Of a stretch of DNA of 64,000 nt, positions 1 through 9,193 are shown piece after piece (within the stretch, counting starts at the first letter, position 1; every line of letters begins with the position of its first letter). The DNA lies in NCBI RefSeq assembly GCF_003315485.1, contig NZ_QNSE01000010.1, forward strand, positions 124,001-188,000, read 5' to 3'. A model generated the notes under the pieces. The model saw nothing but the letters and a program-made list of their open reading frames with translations. It was not told the DNA's origin and did no database searches. Made by a program: the position numbers and the translations under genes. Origin of the DNA: Marinomonas rhizomae (lineage in GTDB: Bacteria > Pseudomonadota > Gammaproteobacteria > Pseudomonadales > Marinomonadaceae).

Positions 1-413
1 TTATTGAAGAAAGCCTCTTCACTCGTATCAACCGAATTGTACAAGAAGAGAGCAATGTAATTACTCGAATAGAAATGATAGTCACATTAGTACTAGGGTT
101 CGCCGAACAAAACCCTGGCATGTGTCGTTTACTAACGGCTGATGCCTTGGCTGGTGAAACTGAGCGTTTACGAGTTCGTATTACCCAAGTATTTGATCGT
201 ATTGAAACTCAGCTAAAACAAGTCATTCGTGAAGCAGATTTGAAACAGGGCTTACGACCAGCTATGGGAGTTACTCCTTGTGCGAATTTCCTAATTGCTA
301 TTATCGAAGGAAAAATACGCCATTACGTTCGTAGCGAGTTTAAAGTTAAGCCAATGGAAATTTGGTCAGAGCAATGGACAGTGTTGGCACAGAACTTGAT
401 GCTAAATCGCTAA
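1..413 (+). CDS. slmA: Nucleoid occlusion factor SlmA (3' part)
   Basis: This is the C-terminal part of a TetR-family protein. The reading frame is open from base 3, so the start and the DNA-binding helix-turn-helix lie before the window. The visible part matches the SlmA ligand/dimerisation region, with an NPGM segment followed by a helical tail ending in WTVLAQNLMLNR. In Gammaproteobacteria, SlmA binds chromosomal sites and blocks FtsZ ring assembly over the nucleoid. The adjacent pyrE on the opposite strand fits the usual slmA neighbourhood. An ATG at 75 is internal and not the real start. Confidence 0.85.
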   Translation, partial: IEESLFTRINRIVQEESNVITRIEMIVTLVLGFAEQNPGMCRLLTADALAGETERLRVRITQVFDRIETQLKQVIREADLKQGLRPAMGVTPCANFLIAIIEGKIRHYVRSEFKVKPMEIWSEQWTVLAQNLMLNR

Positions 414-454
414 GGCTTGAGGTAAAGTCTCAAACCTTAGCATTTGTATTAGCA

Positions 455-1102
455 TTAAATGCCGTATTGCTGACGATATGCTTTAACGGCATCAAGGTGT
501 TTAGCAAATTCAGGAGAATCCTGTTCTGCCAAATACGTCATGATGTCATTTAAAGATACGATACTAATAACAGGCATACCGAAGTCACGTTCGACTTCTT
601 GGATAGCAGATAATTCACCTTGGCCTCGTTCTTGACGATCCAAGGCGATAAGAACACCAGCCGGAAGGGCGTTGGCTTGTTGAATAATAGCCATCACTTC
701 TCGAATGGCGGTTCCCGCTGTAATAACGTCATCGATAATCATGACGTTACCTGCTAACGGAGCCCCTACTAGGGAACCGCCTTCACCGTGAGTTTTTGCT
801 TCTTTACGGTTGAAAACGTATGGTGTGTCTACATTATGATGGTCATAGAGCGCAACAGCTGTGGTTGTTGCCAATGGAATGCCTTTATAGGCAGGGCCAA
901 ATAGAACATCAAATGGAACATTTGCTTCCATTAATGAGGTTGCGTAAAAGCGCCCTAGCTTAGCTAGCGCTTGGCCAGAACTAAATAAGCCAGCGTTAAA
1001 AAAGTACGGACTAACGCGACCTGATTTAAGCGTAAATTCGCCAAAACGTAGCACATTTTGCTCGATAGCGAATTCGATAAAGTCTCTTTGGTAAGGTTTC
1101 AT
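455..1102 (-). CDS. pyrE: Orotate phosphoribosyltransferase
   Basis: PyrE converts orotate and PRPP to orotidine 5'-monophosphate in pyrimidine synthesis. The 215-residue protein has the family N-terminus ([12 protein letters not shown]) and the PRPP-binding motif [13 protein letters not shown] in the second half. I place the start at 1102 because TGGAG lies just upstream and the length then matches the family. The frame continues 21 codons further upstream to 1165, but that extension is hydrophobic and unlike PyrE. The gene converges with slmA and is divergent from crc. Confidence 0.95.
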   Translation of the reverse strand: MKPYQRDFIEFAIEQNVLRFGEFTLKSGRVSPYFFNAGLFSSGQALAKLGRFYATSLMEANVPFDVLFGPAYKGIPLATTTAVALYDHHNVDTPYVFNRKEAKTHGEGGSLVGAPLAGNVMIIDDVITAGTAIREVMAIIQQANALPAGVLIALDRQERGQGELSAIQEVERDFGMPVISIVSLNDIMTYLAEQDSPEFAKHLDAVKAYRQQYGI

Positions 1103-1221
1103 GCCAACTCCAGAAAGATAGTAAATAATACACAACAAAGCGCCGCCAAGAACGAGCGAAGCCATGCCAACATTGGATAGGCGCTAATATAACACACGGC
1201 TAGGAATTGTAGGGACCAGAA

Positions 1222-1998
1222 ATGAAGGTCATCAGCCTTAATGTAAACGGTATAAGACAAGCAGCAGAACGCGGCTTCTTTGAATGGATGGTTCGTCAGG
1301 ACCCAGATGTTGTATGTCTACAAGACATACAGGCAGATGAACGCACACTAAATGATAGTGTGTTTTTTCCACCAGGGTACAACACATACTTCTTTGACTC
1401 GATGGACAATCCAGAACAAGCAGGTGTCGCTATCTATTGTAAAACCATGCCTAAAGCCATTATGACAGGTATGGGATTCCCTGAGTGCGACTTCGAAGGT
1501 CGCTTTATTCAAGCGGATTTCGATAAAGTAAGTATCGGCGCTTTCTTAACACCTCATGGTTCAAACCATGAGGAGGCGCTTCAAGAACACAAATACCGCT
1601 TTATGGAAGGTTTTAAGAACCACCTAATTAAAACTCGCCGTAAACGTCGTGAATTTATTTTCTGCGGAACCGCCAATGTTGCACGTTCACCGATTGATGT
1701 CAGCAGTTGGTTCGTCAATCAACGCAACTCTGGCTTCTTGCCAGAGGAACGTAAGTGGATAAATGAAATTTTCAATGAACTTGAATATATTGACGCCTTC
1801 CGACAAGTCAATAAACAAGACAAGCAATACACTTGGTGGCCTGATTATGAGCGTGCGTGGAAATTAGATGAAGGTGGTCGTTTAGACTATCAAATCACTA
1901 CTCCAGGTATCAAAGGCCTAATTCAAGGTGGAACAATATATAAAGGCCAGCGCTTTTCAGATCATGCGCCATTAATCATGGAATACAATATTGATTAA
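1222..1998 (+). CDS. crc: Crc-type catabolite repression control protein
   Basis: A 258-residue member of the exonuclease III/APE fold, closest in motif pattern to Pseudomonas Crc rather than XthA. Crc acts with Hfq to repress translation of catabolic mRNAs and is not itself a nuclease. The catalytic pattern is eroded: LQDI replaces the usual LQE, and CGTANVA replaces GDxN, losing the key Asp. RLDYQ and SDHAP remain, so it is slightly less degraded than P. aeruginosa Crc as I recall it. The pyrE-crc neighbourhood is as in Pseudomonas. AGGGA precedes the ATG. A bidirectional terminator follows. The role in repressing the catabolic clusters of this window is inference. Confidence 0.85.
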   Translation: MKVISLNVNGIRQAAERGFFEWMVRQDPDVVCLQDIQADERTLNDSVFFPPGYNTYFFDSMDNPEQAGVAIYCKTMPKAIMTGMGFPECDFEGRFIQADFDKVSIGAFLTPHGSNHEEALQEHKYRFMEGFKNHLIKTRRKRREFIFCGTANVARSPIDVSSWFVNQRNSGFLPEERKWINEIFNELEYIDAFRQVNKQDKQYTWWPDYERAWKLDEGGRLDYQITTPGIKGLIQGGTIYKGQRFSDHAPLIMEYNID

Positions 1999-2046
1999 TT
2001 GTTACCTCATCCGAGATAACACAAATCTTTATTAAGATTCAAAAAC

Positions 2047-2107
2047 CAAAAAAGCCCGCTTTGCATGACGTTTAATATTAAAACAGTCAGTGCCAGCGGG
2101 CTTTTTT
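2047..2107. terminator. Bidirectional terminator between crc and the mutarotase gene
   Basis: The arms AGCCCGCT (2053-2060) and AGCGGGCT (2095-2102) are perfectly complementary. An A-run precedes and a T-run follows them, so the hairpin can stop transcription from either of the two convergent genes. The loop is long (34 nt). Confidence 0.75.
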
Positions 2108-2142
2108 ATAAAGGAAGCGTTCTCTTTAGTTAATTAAGGTGG

Positions 2143-3063
2143 CTATTCATCCACCAGAGGCTTGCTCTTCACTTTTAACTTAAGCTGATGAATTCCCCCC
2201 ACCGGAATAGTATAAGCATCACTCAGCGCGTTAGCGGCCTCCACACAAACGAAGTGACGATAATCGTCATCTTCCATATCAGTGCGCTGTTTGGCGATTT
2301 CTGCACCAGGATTCCACAATACCGTACTACTACTCCCTTCGGTGCTAATCACTAGCCTTCTTTGCAGCCCTGCATCGAAAATTTCGCATTTTTCTGGCGC
2401 AGAAGTATACACTCTGTCCATATAATCACAGGGTGCCACGACTCCGTGCTGCAACTTCTGGCTAGCGCCATCAAACTTATCAACATAGCTCACTTGATCT
2501 AAACCATGAACTTCTGCTTTTTGGTTATCTGATACATTAAAATAAGTATGCAGTGCTTCACTAATTGGCATAGGTTTATCGGATAAATTTGCTGCCGAGA
2601 AATTCACTCGAAAGCCCTTATCAGAAAAACGAAAAACTTGTCGTAGCTCAAAAGCAAACGGCCACATTTCTTCAATCAATGGATGGTTTTCTGAAGCTAG
2701 ACGAATGACAATTTTCACATCACCATTTTTAAAACGCCCCGCCTCAATAAATTCCCAACGGAAATAGCGGGCAAGGCCATGCGCGGGGAAATCTGCCTGT
2801 GCCTCATTGGCACCAAACCAAGGCCAACAAACAGGAACACCAAAGTGTCGACGACCAAAACGGCCATCACCACCTAGATTAGCAGATTGAAATAATAGGT
2901 CCTCTTGACCAGCAGGAATAAAGCTCTCCAAATGCCCGCCCCATAAGGCAATAACCGCACTAAAGCCTGGTTGCTCTATGACGATTTCATCGCATTTTCT
3001 TAAGCTTGCTGGGCGTATTTCACCACCCAACTCTTCCAACTCTTGCATCAGTCGGCCATTCAT
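2143..3063 (-). CDS. D-hexose-6-phosphate mutarotase (YeaD type)
   Basis: An aldose 1-epimerase-fold protein that interconverts the alpha and beta anomers of glucose-6-phosphate and related sugars in the cytoplasm. It shows the family's GVPVCWPWFG segment, HGLARYFRW, the catalytic His in ALHTYFNVS and the catalytic Glu in VCVEAANA. I prefer the ATG at 3063 (306 aa), which has GGAG six bases upstream. A further in-frame ATG at 3114 (323 aa) has no clear ribosome site, and family members are about 290-300 aa. It is convergent with crc. Confidence 0.85.
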   Translation of the reverse strand: MNGRLMQELEELGGEIRPASLRKCDEIVIEQPGFSAVIALWGGHLESFIPAGQEDLLFQSANLGGDGRFGRRHFGVPVCWPWFGANEAQADFPAHGLARYFRWEFIEAGRFKNGDVKIVIRLASENHPLIEEMWPFAFELRQVFRFSDKGFRVNFSAANLSDKPMPISEALHTYFNVSDNQKAEVHGLDQVSYVDKFDGASQKLQHGVVAPCDYMDRVYTSAPEKCEIFDAGLQRRLVISTEGSSSTVLWNPGAEIAKQRTDMEDDDYRHFVCVEAANALSDAYTIPVGGIHQLKLKVKSKPLVDE

Positions 3064-3287
3064 CAATAACTCCATTAAGTAATTATGTACGCCCATATTA
3101 ACTTTAGACGCCATGATTACAATAGTTTGAGCTTATACTGACAATACAACAAAGCAGATAACCTTGTTGCGCATCAATAAAGGCTTAACCTGATCGCACT
3201 TTTACGCTATAAAACACAGCAACTTAGGGCATGTTTTCGTTGTCGTTAACAAATGCCGCTTTCACTTTAAAAGGTGTTATATTTTTT

Positions 3288-3773
3288 ATGAATCAACAGA
3301 ACGAACCCAAAATGATCATTGGCTGCGACGAATGGTGCGCATTTCCTTCGCTTAATATTCCAGCCATTAAAGCTCGAGTTGATTCTGGTGCTAAAACATC
3401 CTCTATGCATGCGATCAACATTGTACGTTTTTCCCGTGATAATGAAGGTTGGGTTAGTTTTGAAGTTCACCCTCTGCAAAAAAACCGCAACGCTACCCTA
3501 CATTGTGAGGCCCAGCTTGTTGATCAAAGAGTCATTAAAAGTTCTAGCGGAGACAAAGAAAGCCGCCCAGTCATTCGAGTCCCCTTATCTCTTGGTGGAA
3601 AAATATGGGAAGTAGAAGTCACACTAACCAACCGTGACAGCATGGGTTATAGAATGTTGCTAGGGCGGGAAGCAATGAATGGACGTGTTCTTATCGACCC
3701 TGAAGGACTATGCCTGCAGGGTGATAGAACAACAGAAACACTGAAAGAGCTTTATCCTTCAAAACAAAAGTAA
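3288..3773 (+). CDS. RimK-associated retropepsin-like protease family protein (RimB-like)
   Basis: A 161-residue protein of the 'putative ATP-dependent zinc protease' family. This family has an aspartic-protease (retropepsin-like) fold and is often linked to RimK-type glutamate ligases. The diagnostic segment AIKARVDSGAKTSSMHA holds the D-S/T-G active-site triad, and RMLLGREAM is the conserved second half. No RimK gene is adjacent here. The ATG at 3288 fits the family length, and AAGGTG lies upstream. The frame also opens at 3231, but that extension is not family-like. The substrate cannot be read from the sequence. Confidence 0.8.
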   Translation: MNQQNEPKMIIGCDEWCAFPSLNIPAIKARVDSGAKTSSMHAINIVRFSRDNEGWVSFEVHPLQKNRNATLHCEAQLVDQRVIKSSSGDKESRPVIRVPLSLGGKIWEVEVTLTNRDSMGYRMLLGREAMNGRVLIDPEGLCLQGDRTTETLKELYPSKQK

Positions 3774-3789
3774 CCACTAGGCGGAGTAA

Positions 3790-4752
3790 TTACTCTGTTG
3801 AATACACAACAGACTGGTTACGGCCGTTTTCTTTTGCTTTATATAGCGCTTCATCAGAGCGGCTAATCCAGTCACACGGAGCTTTGTCTACGCTGCTTGC
3901 GGCGGAAATACCAAAACTCATGGTGACAGAGATGACATCATTGGCTGTTTTAATCTTCATGTCCGCAATTTTTTTACGCACAGATTCACAAAAAAACAAG
4001 GCGCCCGCTACATCCGTATTTGGCAACAAAATAACAAACTCTTCACCACCATACCGCCCTACAAAATCCGTTTTCCGAACACTAGAGGACAGCGCTTTAG
4101 CCACAGCTTGCAACACTAAGTCACCCGCCGGATGGCCATACTTATCATTCACTTTTTTAAAAAAATCGACATCTGTCATTACTAAAGAATGCGATCCACC
4201 AGCATTCAAAAAGGTTTCAAAAGCACTTTGCAGTTTTTTATCTACACTGCCACGGTTGTGCAATTGAGTCATCGGGTCCGTTTTACTTAGATAATCCAAT
4301 TGACTGTTAGCATTAGACAAAGACTGTTTATTTGTCGCCACATCCGTCACATCATACACCACCATGCAGACGTATTTTACAGAGCCATCAGCATTGGTAA
4401 TCGGGCGTAAGGCAACGTTCTGATACATTTTATCAGCCACCCCAGTAATCGGGCGGTAGCTTTTAAAAGGAAAAAGGTGAGGTCGCTGCTCCCATGAAAT
4501 AAAAATTGGAGTTCGCAAGGCAATAACATTGTCTAATTTTTGTTCCAGCCAATTATTATTAATGTCTGGGAAAATGCTAAATAAAGATCTCTCTTTGGCA
4601 ATAGACGAACTCATGCCACTGTGGTTCTCCATAAAGCTATTCCACAGTTTAACTTCGTACTTTTCATTCAATACCACCAAGCCTACGTCAATATGTTGAA
4701 GCATATCGAATAGCCAATGCAGTTCCATCATCTCTTCTGCGTTACTGCTCAT
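3790..4752 (-). CDS. Diguanylate cyclase with N-terminal PAS domain
   Basis: A 320-residue soluble protein. A PAS-like sensor occupies roughly residues 10-130 and a GGDEF domain residues 155-315. The active site is intact (GRYGGEEFVIL), and an RKTD inhibitory I-site lies five residues before it. It should therefore make cyclic di-GMP from two GTP, with product inhibition. It starts 4 bp after the upstream receiver gene stops, so the two form an operon and probably one signalling pathway. No transmembrane segment is visible. Confidence 0.88.
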   Translation of the reverse strand: MSSNAEEMMELHWLFDMLQHIDVGLVVLNEKYEVKLWNSFMENHSGMSSSIAKERSLFSIFPDINNNWLEQKLDNVIALRTPIFISWEQRPHLFPFKSYRPITGVADKMYQNVALRPITNADGSVKYVCMVVYDVTDVATNKQSLSNANSQLDYLSKTDPMTQLHNRGSVDKKLQSAFETFLNAGGSHSLVMTDVDFFKKVNDKYGHPAGDLVLQAVAKALSSSVRKTDFVGRYGGEEFVILLPNTDVAGALFFCESVRKKIADMKIKTANDVISVTMSFGISAASSVDKAPCDWISRSDEALYKAKENGRNQSVVYSTE

Positions 4753-4756
4753 TTAT

Positions 4757-5770
4757 TTACTCTTCCTCAACCAAATAGGACAGCAAATTCTCCAATTCTG
4801 AGACAGAACTTTCCGTAAATAGCATCATCAAATCACAACTTATTTGGTAGTTTTCAACTTCATAAACAATTTCAACGGCTAGTGTTCGCTTCCATTTAGC
4901 TTTTTTAGCATTCACCAAATCAGATACTTTAGCATGCTGCGCTAATAAAACCGGGTGACTATGACTAAAGTCGATATTCAACTGTTTACCAAATGCAGCA
5001 ATAAAAGGTCCAACTAAAACCGATGACACATCCATCAACAGTTCCACTTCTACAATACTATCAATTGCATCTGTTACATTCAGAAGCTTAGCCATATCAG
5101 GGAAGCTAGAATCACTAAAAATAAGCAGGGTTTCAAAAGCGATACCCGAACCAACGAACCCTTGAGATACGGCGGAACAGCTGTCCTCTTTAACACTGTA
5201 ATCCAATGCCATTCGCAATTCGCCTACTTCCAAGATATTCACCCTTGGAACTGGCAACTTGATAAAAACATTCAACATTTCCGCCAAAACACTAGCAGCA
5301 CTGCCCATGGCAATGTTTGACACTTCTTGCAAACAATCATTAAGAGTAAATTGCTCTGCGGCTGTAGGCTGCTCAATAACCGTTTTCTGTAGATCTCCAC
5401 CGACAGAAAAAAGCCCTAAAGAAATCAATAAATTGCGCAAATCTTCTGCAGACGCAGGTTTTTTATGGAAAGCAATTGCCCCCATATCTTTGACGCGCTG
5501 AATAGCCCTAGGCTGCACATCACCAGACACCACAATTACGGCAGGAGACTGCTCATAAAACTGCAACGCTTCAAGGGTTTCATAGCCGTCTTTTACCGGC
5601 ATATTTAAATCTAAGAATAAAATATCGAAAGTCGAAGAGGACAAAATATCCAGGGCTTCCTGTCCATCTTCAGCAAATCCGACTTCAACATCCCAGTCGG
5701 TCGGTAATATCCTTGCTAATTGCTTGCGGGCAATCTTTGAATCATCACAAATCAGTACTCGTGTACTCAT
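4757..5770 (-). CDS. Response regulator with CheC/CheX-like output domain
   Basis: A 337-residue protein. Residues 1-120 form a receiver domain, with DD near residue 10, the phospho-accepting Asp in FLDLNMPVKDG and the conserved Lys in HKKP. The C-terminal part (about 145-335) resembles the CheC/CheX/FliY phosphatase-like fold: ALDYSVKEDS, then VVEVELLMDVSSVLVGPFIAAFG. I choose the ATG at 5770. Two codons earlier there is a GTG, but AGAGAG sits at the right distance for the ATG. It is the first gene of an operon with the diguanylate cyclase. The partner kinase is not in the window. Confidence 0.8.
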   Translation of the reverse strand: MSTRVLICDDSKIARKQLARILPTDWDVEVGFAEDGQEALDILSSSTFDILFLDLNMPVKDGYETLEALQFYEQSPAVIVVSGDVQPRAIQRVKDMGAIAFHKKPASAEDLRNLLISLGLFSVGGDLQKTVIEQPTAAEQFTLNDCLQEVSNIAMGSAASVLAEMLNVFIKLPVPRVNILEVGELRMALDYSVKEDSCSAVSQGFVGSGIAFETLLIFSDSSFPDMAKLLNVTDAIDSIVEVELLMDVSSVLVGPFIAAFGKQLNIDFSHSHPVLLAQHAKVSDLVNAKKAKWKRTLAVEIVYEVENYQISCDLMMLFTESSVSELENLLSYLVEEE

Positions 5771-5790
5771 TACCACTCTCTTTTTGATCG

Positions 5791-5804
5791 GTACTATATA
5801 GTAC
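5791..5804. promoter_or_regulatory. 14-bp perfect palindrome upstream of the receiver gene
   Basis: GTACTATATAGTAC is a perfect palindrome 20 bp before the start codon of the receiver/cyclase operon, where an operator or a promoter element overlap would be expected. Its binding protein is unknown. The function is inferred from position only. Confidence 0.4.
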
Positions 5805-5933
5805 TTACTATGACACTTAAGATAGCGTTACTAAAACTACAAAAATGTTATTTCACGTAACCAATAACATTTTTACTTATATTTGGTGCTCTAAATCAAA
5901 GAGCAGCTCTTTAAATAAAATAAAGCAGGTCAT

Positions 5934-7118
5934 TTATACAAATGACAATAACGCTTTCGCTACTAAACGCTCATCGTACTTATGCTTTTTCTCAGTAATT
6001 AATGGCGTTCTTATAACCACGACATTTAGGCCACCCAATAACTCACTGTCTAGTTCACCATAATTATACGAGTCATCAAGTAATAGATAATCCAGAGCAG
6101 AATATGGGGCCTCCATCTCAGTATCGGCCATAACAGTAGAAACTAAACGTTTTACTCGCTCCATTAATGACAACCCCTGCTGTTCCGGATCCGTACCCAA
6201 ATTAGGTAAATACACTTTAGGGTTAGGGTTTTGACAAATCGAGCGTCCCACCCCTTCAGGCAAAAGGTTAGCGAGAAGGCTACTGTAAAAGCTACCGGGT
6301 GGATAACAAATCAAATCGGCCGCCTCGATGGCGTCTTTACGGTCATCCGCGATATGACAATTAGTAGGAGCAATATTGCGTAAGCCTTTGTTTAACCACA
6401 TACGCTTTATTGGGCTCGGCAACTCATTGGTTTCTTTTCCCGTAATTCTGTGTTGCCCTAAAACAATATCGCCATTATCGAGCTCAACCCCCAAATGCAA
6501 GCTTGCATCCAGAGTCGTTTTCACTTCCCCTAAGGCTTTTACTAAACGCGAAAACAAAAAAACAATTGGGTCCAATTGATGATGATTATTTAAATACCCA
6601 CCAGCCATAATCAAATTACCAATACTGGCACCACGTAAATCAAAATCAGCATGGATACAATCTTGAGTTACCGCCAAATGCGTTTGAATCAAGGCTTTCA
6701 TCGGATTAGGAATGCATTCAATTAATGGATGCTCACCCAGCACCAGCAACTGCAACTGCTCTCTTAATGCTATTGCTTCCGCTTGCTGAGGAAGGCGATG
6801 CGTAAACAAGTCATACACTTCAGGCTGCCCCATTACCGTTTCATCAGCCAATGCCATCAAACGACTACGCAAATCCCCAACAGCAGGAATATCAAATTCA
6901 GCGCGCAGACGCGCAGAACTTCCACCAGAATCAAAAGGTGTCACTAAATGCACCGAGTGATGCGTGTATTCTTTGAACACTCGGCTGATTTTATTCAACG
7001 CCGAGCCGCCACTAAAAAACAGTACTTTTGGGCCCTGCTCAGGCAAGCTCTGATAACGATGGACGCGGACAAGATCAGGCATCATCATGCGACGCCAAAT
7101 ACGCATAGAGCTTGTCAT
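5934..7118 (-). CDS. CofD/YvcK-like protein (possibly the GAK-type branch)
   Basis: A 394-residue protein of the CofD/YvcK superfamily, Rossmann-like proteins that bind nucleotides or sugar nucleotides. The N-terminal motifs are clear: VLFFSGGSALN, TPFDSGGSSARLR, then GDLRSRLMALAD. FDLRGASIGNLIMAGGYL and YPPGSFYSSLLANLLP lie further on. The sequence FSGGSA in place of YvcK's GGGTG suggests the divergent branch named after the GAK system. That assignment is from memory, and the expected ATP-grasp partner is not seen. The ATG at 7118 is preceded by AGGA at ideal spacing. The biological role is unknown. Confidence 0.75.
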   Translation of the reverse strand: MTSSMRIWRRMMMPDLVRVHRYQSLPEQGPKVLFFSGGSALNKISRVFKEYTHHSVHLVTPFDSGGSSARLRAEFDIPAVGDLRSRLMALADETVMGQPEVYDLFTHRLPQQAEAIALREQLQLLVLGEHPLIECIPNPMKALIQTHLAVTQDCIHADFDLRGASIGNLIMAGGYLNNHHQLDPIVFLFSRLVKALGEVKTTLDASLHLGVELDNGDIVLGQHRITGKETNELPSPIKRMWLNKGLRNIAPTNCHIADDRKDAIEAADLICYPPGSFYSSLLANLLPEGVGRSICQNPNPKVYLPNLGTDPEQQGLSLMERVKRLVSTVMADTEMEAPYSALDYLLLDDSYNYGELDSELLGGLNVVVIRTPLITEKKHKYDERLVAKALLSFV

Positions 7119-7282
7119 ACAAATCCTCATCTAAAAAAATAAAAACATCACTATATTAGCAAATCAAAAAACAAAGCATTGTGACAATGCATTTAAATAG
7201 TTGGATATTATCTTCCATTCAATCCAAATGCTAAAATATAAAACAAAATAAACAATAGCACGTATTACTCATAGGACGTGCC

Positions 7283-7396
7283 ATGGAAACTATTAACCTT
7301 GCGGCTTTAGATGATGACGATGTCTATGAAAGAATGAAAGTACAAGTCAAACAAGCTGCTGACAGTATTTCCAAGCGCTTAGGTGACTGCGAGTAA
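7283..7396 (+). CDS. 37-residue small protein upstream of the DUF808 gene
   Basis: An unannotated-size ORF starting METINLAALDDDD and ending KRLGDCE. AGGAC lies upstream of the ATG. It is acidic at the N-terminus, then amphipathic and helical. It lies 37 bp ahead of the DUF808 membrane protein on the same strand and diverges from the CofD-like gene, so it would be the first gene of that transcript. I do not recognise it. It could be a real small protein or a leader peptide. Confidence 0.45.
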   Translation: METINLAALDDDDVYERMKVQVKQAADSISKRLGDCE

Positions 7397-7433
7397 GCAA
7401 TCTAGACATTTTATTTTCATAGGGAAAACAATC

Positions 7434-8351
7434 ATGGCAATGACAGGTTTATTAGCGCTTCTTGATGACATCACTACACTGCTAGACGATGTCGCTGTTT
7501 TCTCTAAAGTCGCGGCTAAAAAAACCGCTGGCGTGTTAGGTGACGACCTTGCTTTAAACGCTGAACAAGTATCTGGCGTCAAAGCAGATCGTGAATTACC
7601 TGTCGTCTGGGCTGTGGCCAAAGGCTCTTTTCTTAACAAACTAATTCTAGTGCCATTAGCTCTCGCCATCAGCGCGTTTATACCTTGGTTGATTCAACCT
7701 TTACTAATGGCTGGCGGTTTGTATCTGTGTTTTGAAGGTGCGGAAAAAGTCCTTCATACATTTAAAGATAACCATGAAGAAAAAGAAGCCTTAAGGAAAA
7801 ACGTCAAACAAGCAAGTTCAGCAAAAGAGCTACTCTCACTAGAAAAAAGCAAAGTGAAAGGCGCCATTCGAACCGACTTTGTGTTATCAGCCGAAATTAT
7901 CGTCATTGCCCTTGGTACCGTGACGGGACAAAGTTTATTAACACAAAGCATCGTCGTCAGCTTGATCGCTTTTATTGTCACTGTCGGTGTATATTTCTTG
8001 GTGGGATTAATTGTACGGCTTGACGATATTGGCTTACACCTCAATCAATCAAAAAACACCTTCGTTAAACCGCTAGGCTTAGTCATATTGAAAGGCGCAC
8101 CAATGCTGATCCGACTGTTAACTATTGTCGGCACCCTTGCTATGTTCTTAGTAGGCGGCGGTATTTTTGTTCATGGATTGCCGACATTACATCATATTGC
8201 CGACATGGCCGTGTCAGGTGAAATAGCTCAACTCCCACTTATAACGAGCTTGATAAACACCGGAGTTAGTTTTTCGGTTGGCTTAATTCTGGGCGGCCTA
8301 GCCGTTGGCATTGCCTCATTATTCACTAGGATTTTTCTCAAAAAAGCCTAA
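7434..8351 (+). CDS. DUF808 (YedI-type) inner-membrane protein
   Basis: A 305-residue protein with the DUF808 signature: MAMTGLLALLDDITTLLDDV at the start, then KVAAKKTAGVLGDDLALNAEQV and an AVAKGSFLNKLILVPLA helix. About six to eight hydrophobic segments follow. Members are integral inner-membrane proteins of unknown function. AGGGA precedes the ATG at 7434. An in-frame GTG at 7383 overlaps the upstream small ORF and is unlikely. The last gene on this strand before a convergent HAD gene. Confidence 0.85.
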   Translation: MAMTGLLALLDDITTLLDDVAVFSKVAAKKTAGVLGDDLALNAEQVSGVKADRELPVVWAVAKGSFLNKLILVPLALAISAFIPWLIQPLLMAGGLYLCFEGAEKVLHTFKDNHEEKEALRKNVKQASSAKELLSLEKSKVKGAIRTDFVLSAEIIVIALGTVTGQSLLTQSIVVSLIAFIVTVGVYFLVGLIVRLDDIGLHLNQSKNTFVKPLGLVILKGAPMLIRLLTIVGTLAMFLVGGGIFVHGLPTLHHIADMAVSGEIAQLPLITSLINTGVSFSVGLILGGLAVGIASLFTRIFLKKA

Positions 8352-8358
8352 AAAACAC

Positions 8359-9186
8359 CTAAGCCTGTCTAGCAGACAAAACGAACTCTGCCAATTCAGC
8401 GAAGCCTAAACCGCCTGGTTGGGTCGTCTGATAACGAGGGTGATGGCGCATAATCGACAAATGCTCGGTAATATTTGCCACACCGACACTTAATGGAAAA
8501 CGCGCAAACATACTTTCATCATTAGGCGCATCGCCAACATAAAGCACTTGCTCTTGCTGTTGCACCTCACTCAGTCCGTACGTTTCGCTCAGTACACGTT
8601 GCGCCATGGAAAACTTATCGTAACCTTGCGAACACACGTTGATATGGATCGAACTAGCCTTAGCATTTAACCCCATATCAATCAGAGCCGCCAAACAAGC
8701 ATCTTTGTCTGCAACCGCTGCTGGCTTAACATCTTGAGCGTAATCAATTGCCACATCAGTGAGCCGATAAGCCTGATCTCTTGCCAAACGCAAACGTGGG
8801 AATTGAGCTAAAGCCTGATTAACCTGAGTCAATATATTCGCTTGCTCTGCTCGCATCACTGACTCATCACGCCAGAAAGAATACGTCAGATGCCGGTCTG
8901 CTGTTCGGCCAATAAAGCAGGCACCGCCTTCAGTGATGACACCATCAACAGGAAGCGCTCTAGCGATCATGTCAGACCAACCAGCACAGCCACCAGTGAC
9001 TGGAATCACCTTAATGCCATTCGCTTCGAGTTGCGCCAGTGCCCGTAGAGTTTCAACAGGCAACTGACCTTCCCATGTCAGCGTGTCGTCAAAGTCCGTT
9101 AAGATAAAACGTAAACTATTACAGGCAATTTTATCCATAGAGGAAAGCGCTAAACCAAAAGAGTCTAACGAAGAAGATATCGACAT
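8359..9186 (-). CDS. HAD-superfamily (IIB type) phosphatase
   Basis: A 275-residue haloacid-dehalogenase hydrolase. Motif I is FILTDFDDTLTWEG, motif II is VIPVTGG, and motif III/IV is VLYVGDAPNDESMF. The cap insertion between II and III places it in the Cof/sucrose-phosphatase-like IIB group, so it likely removes phosphate from a small sugar or polyol phosphate. AGGA five bases before the ATG at 9186 decides the start. An upstream ATG at 9222 would overlap the deoR gene. It is the last gene of the ugp operon, so its substrate may be a glycerol-related phosphate; that is inference. Confidence 0.78.
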   Translation of the reverse strand: MSISSSLDSFGLALSSMDKIACNSLRFILTDFDDTLTWEGQLPVETLRALAQLEANGIKVIPVTGGCAGWSDMIARALPVDGVITEGGACFIGRTADRHLTYSFWRDESVMRAEQANILTQVNQALAQFPRLRLARDQAYRLTDVAIDYAQDVKPAAVADKDACLAALIDMGLNAKASSIHINVCSQGYDKFSMAQRVLSETYGLSEVQQQEQVLYVGDAPNDESMFARFPLSVGVANITEHLSIMRHHPRYQTTQPGGLGFAELAEFVLSARQA

Positions 9187-9193
9187 ATTCGTC

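Noticed and set aside
1103-1165. N-terminal extension of pyrE
   Set aside because: The extra residues are hydrophobic and not found in PyrE; the downstream ATG has a good ribosome site.
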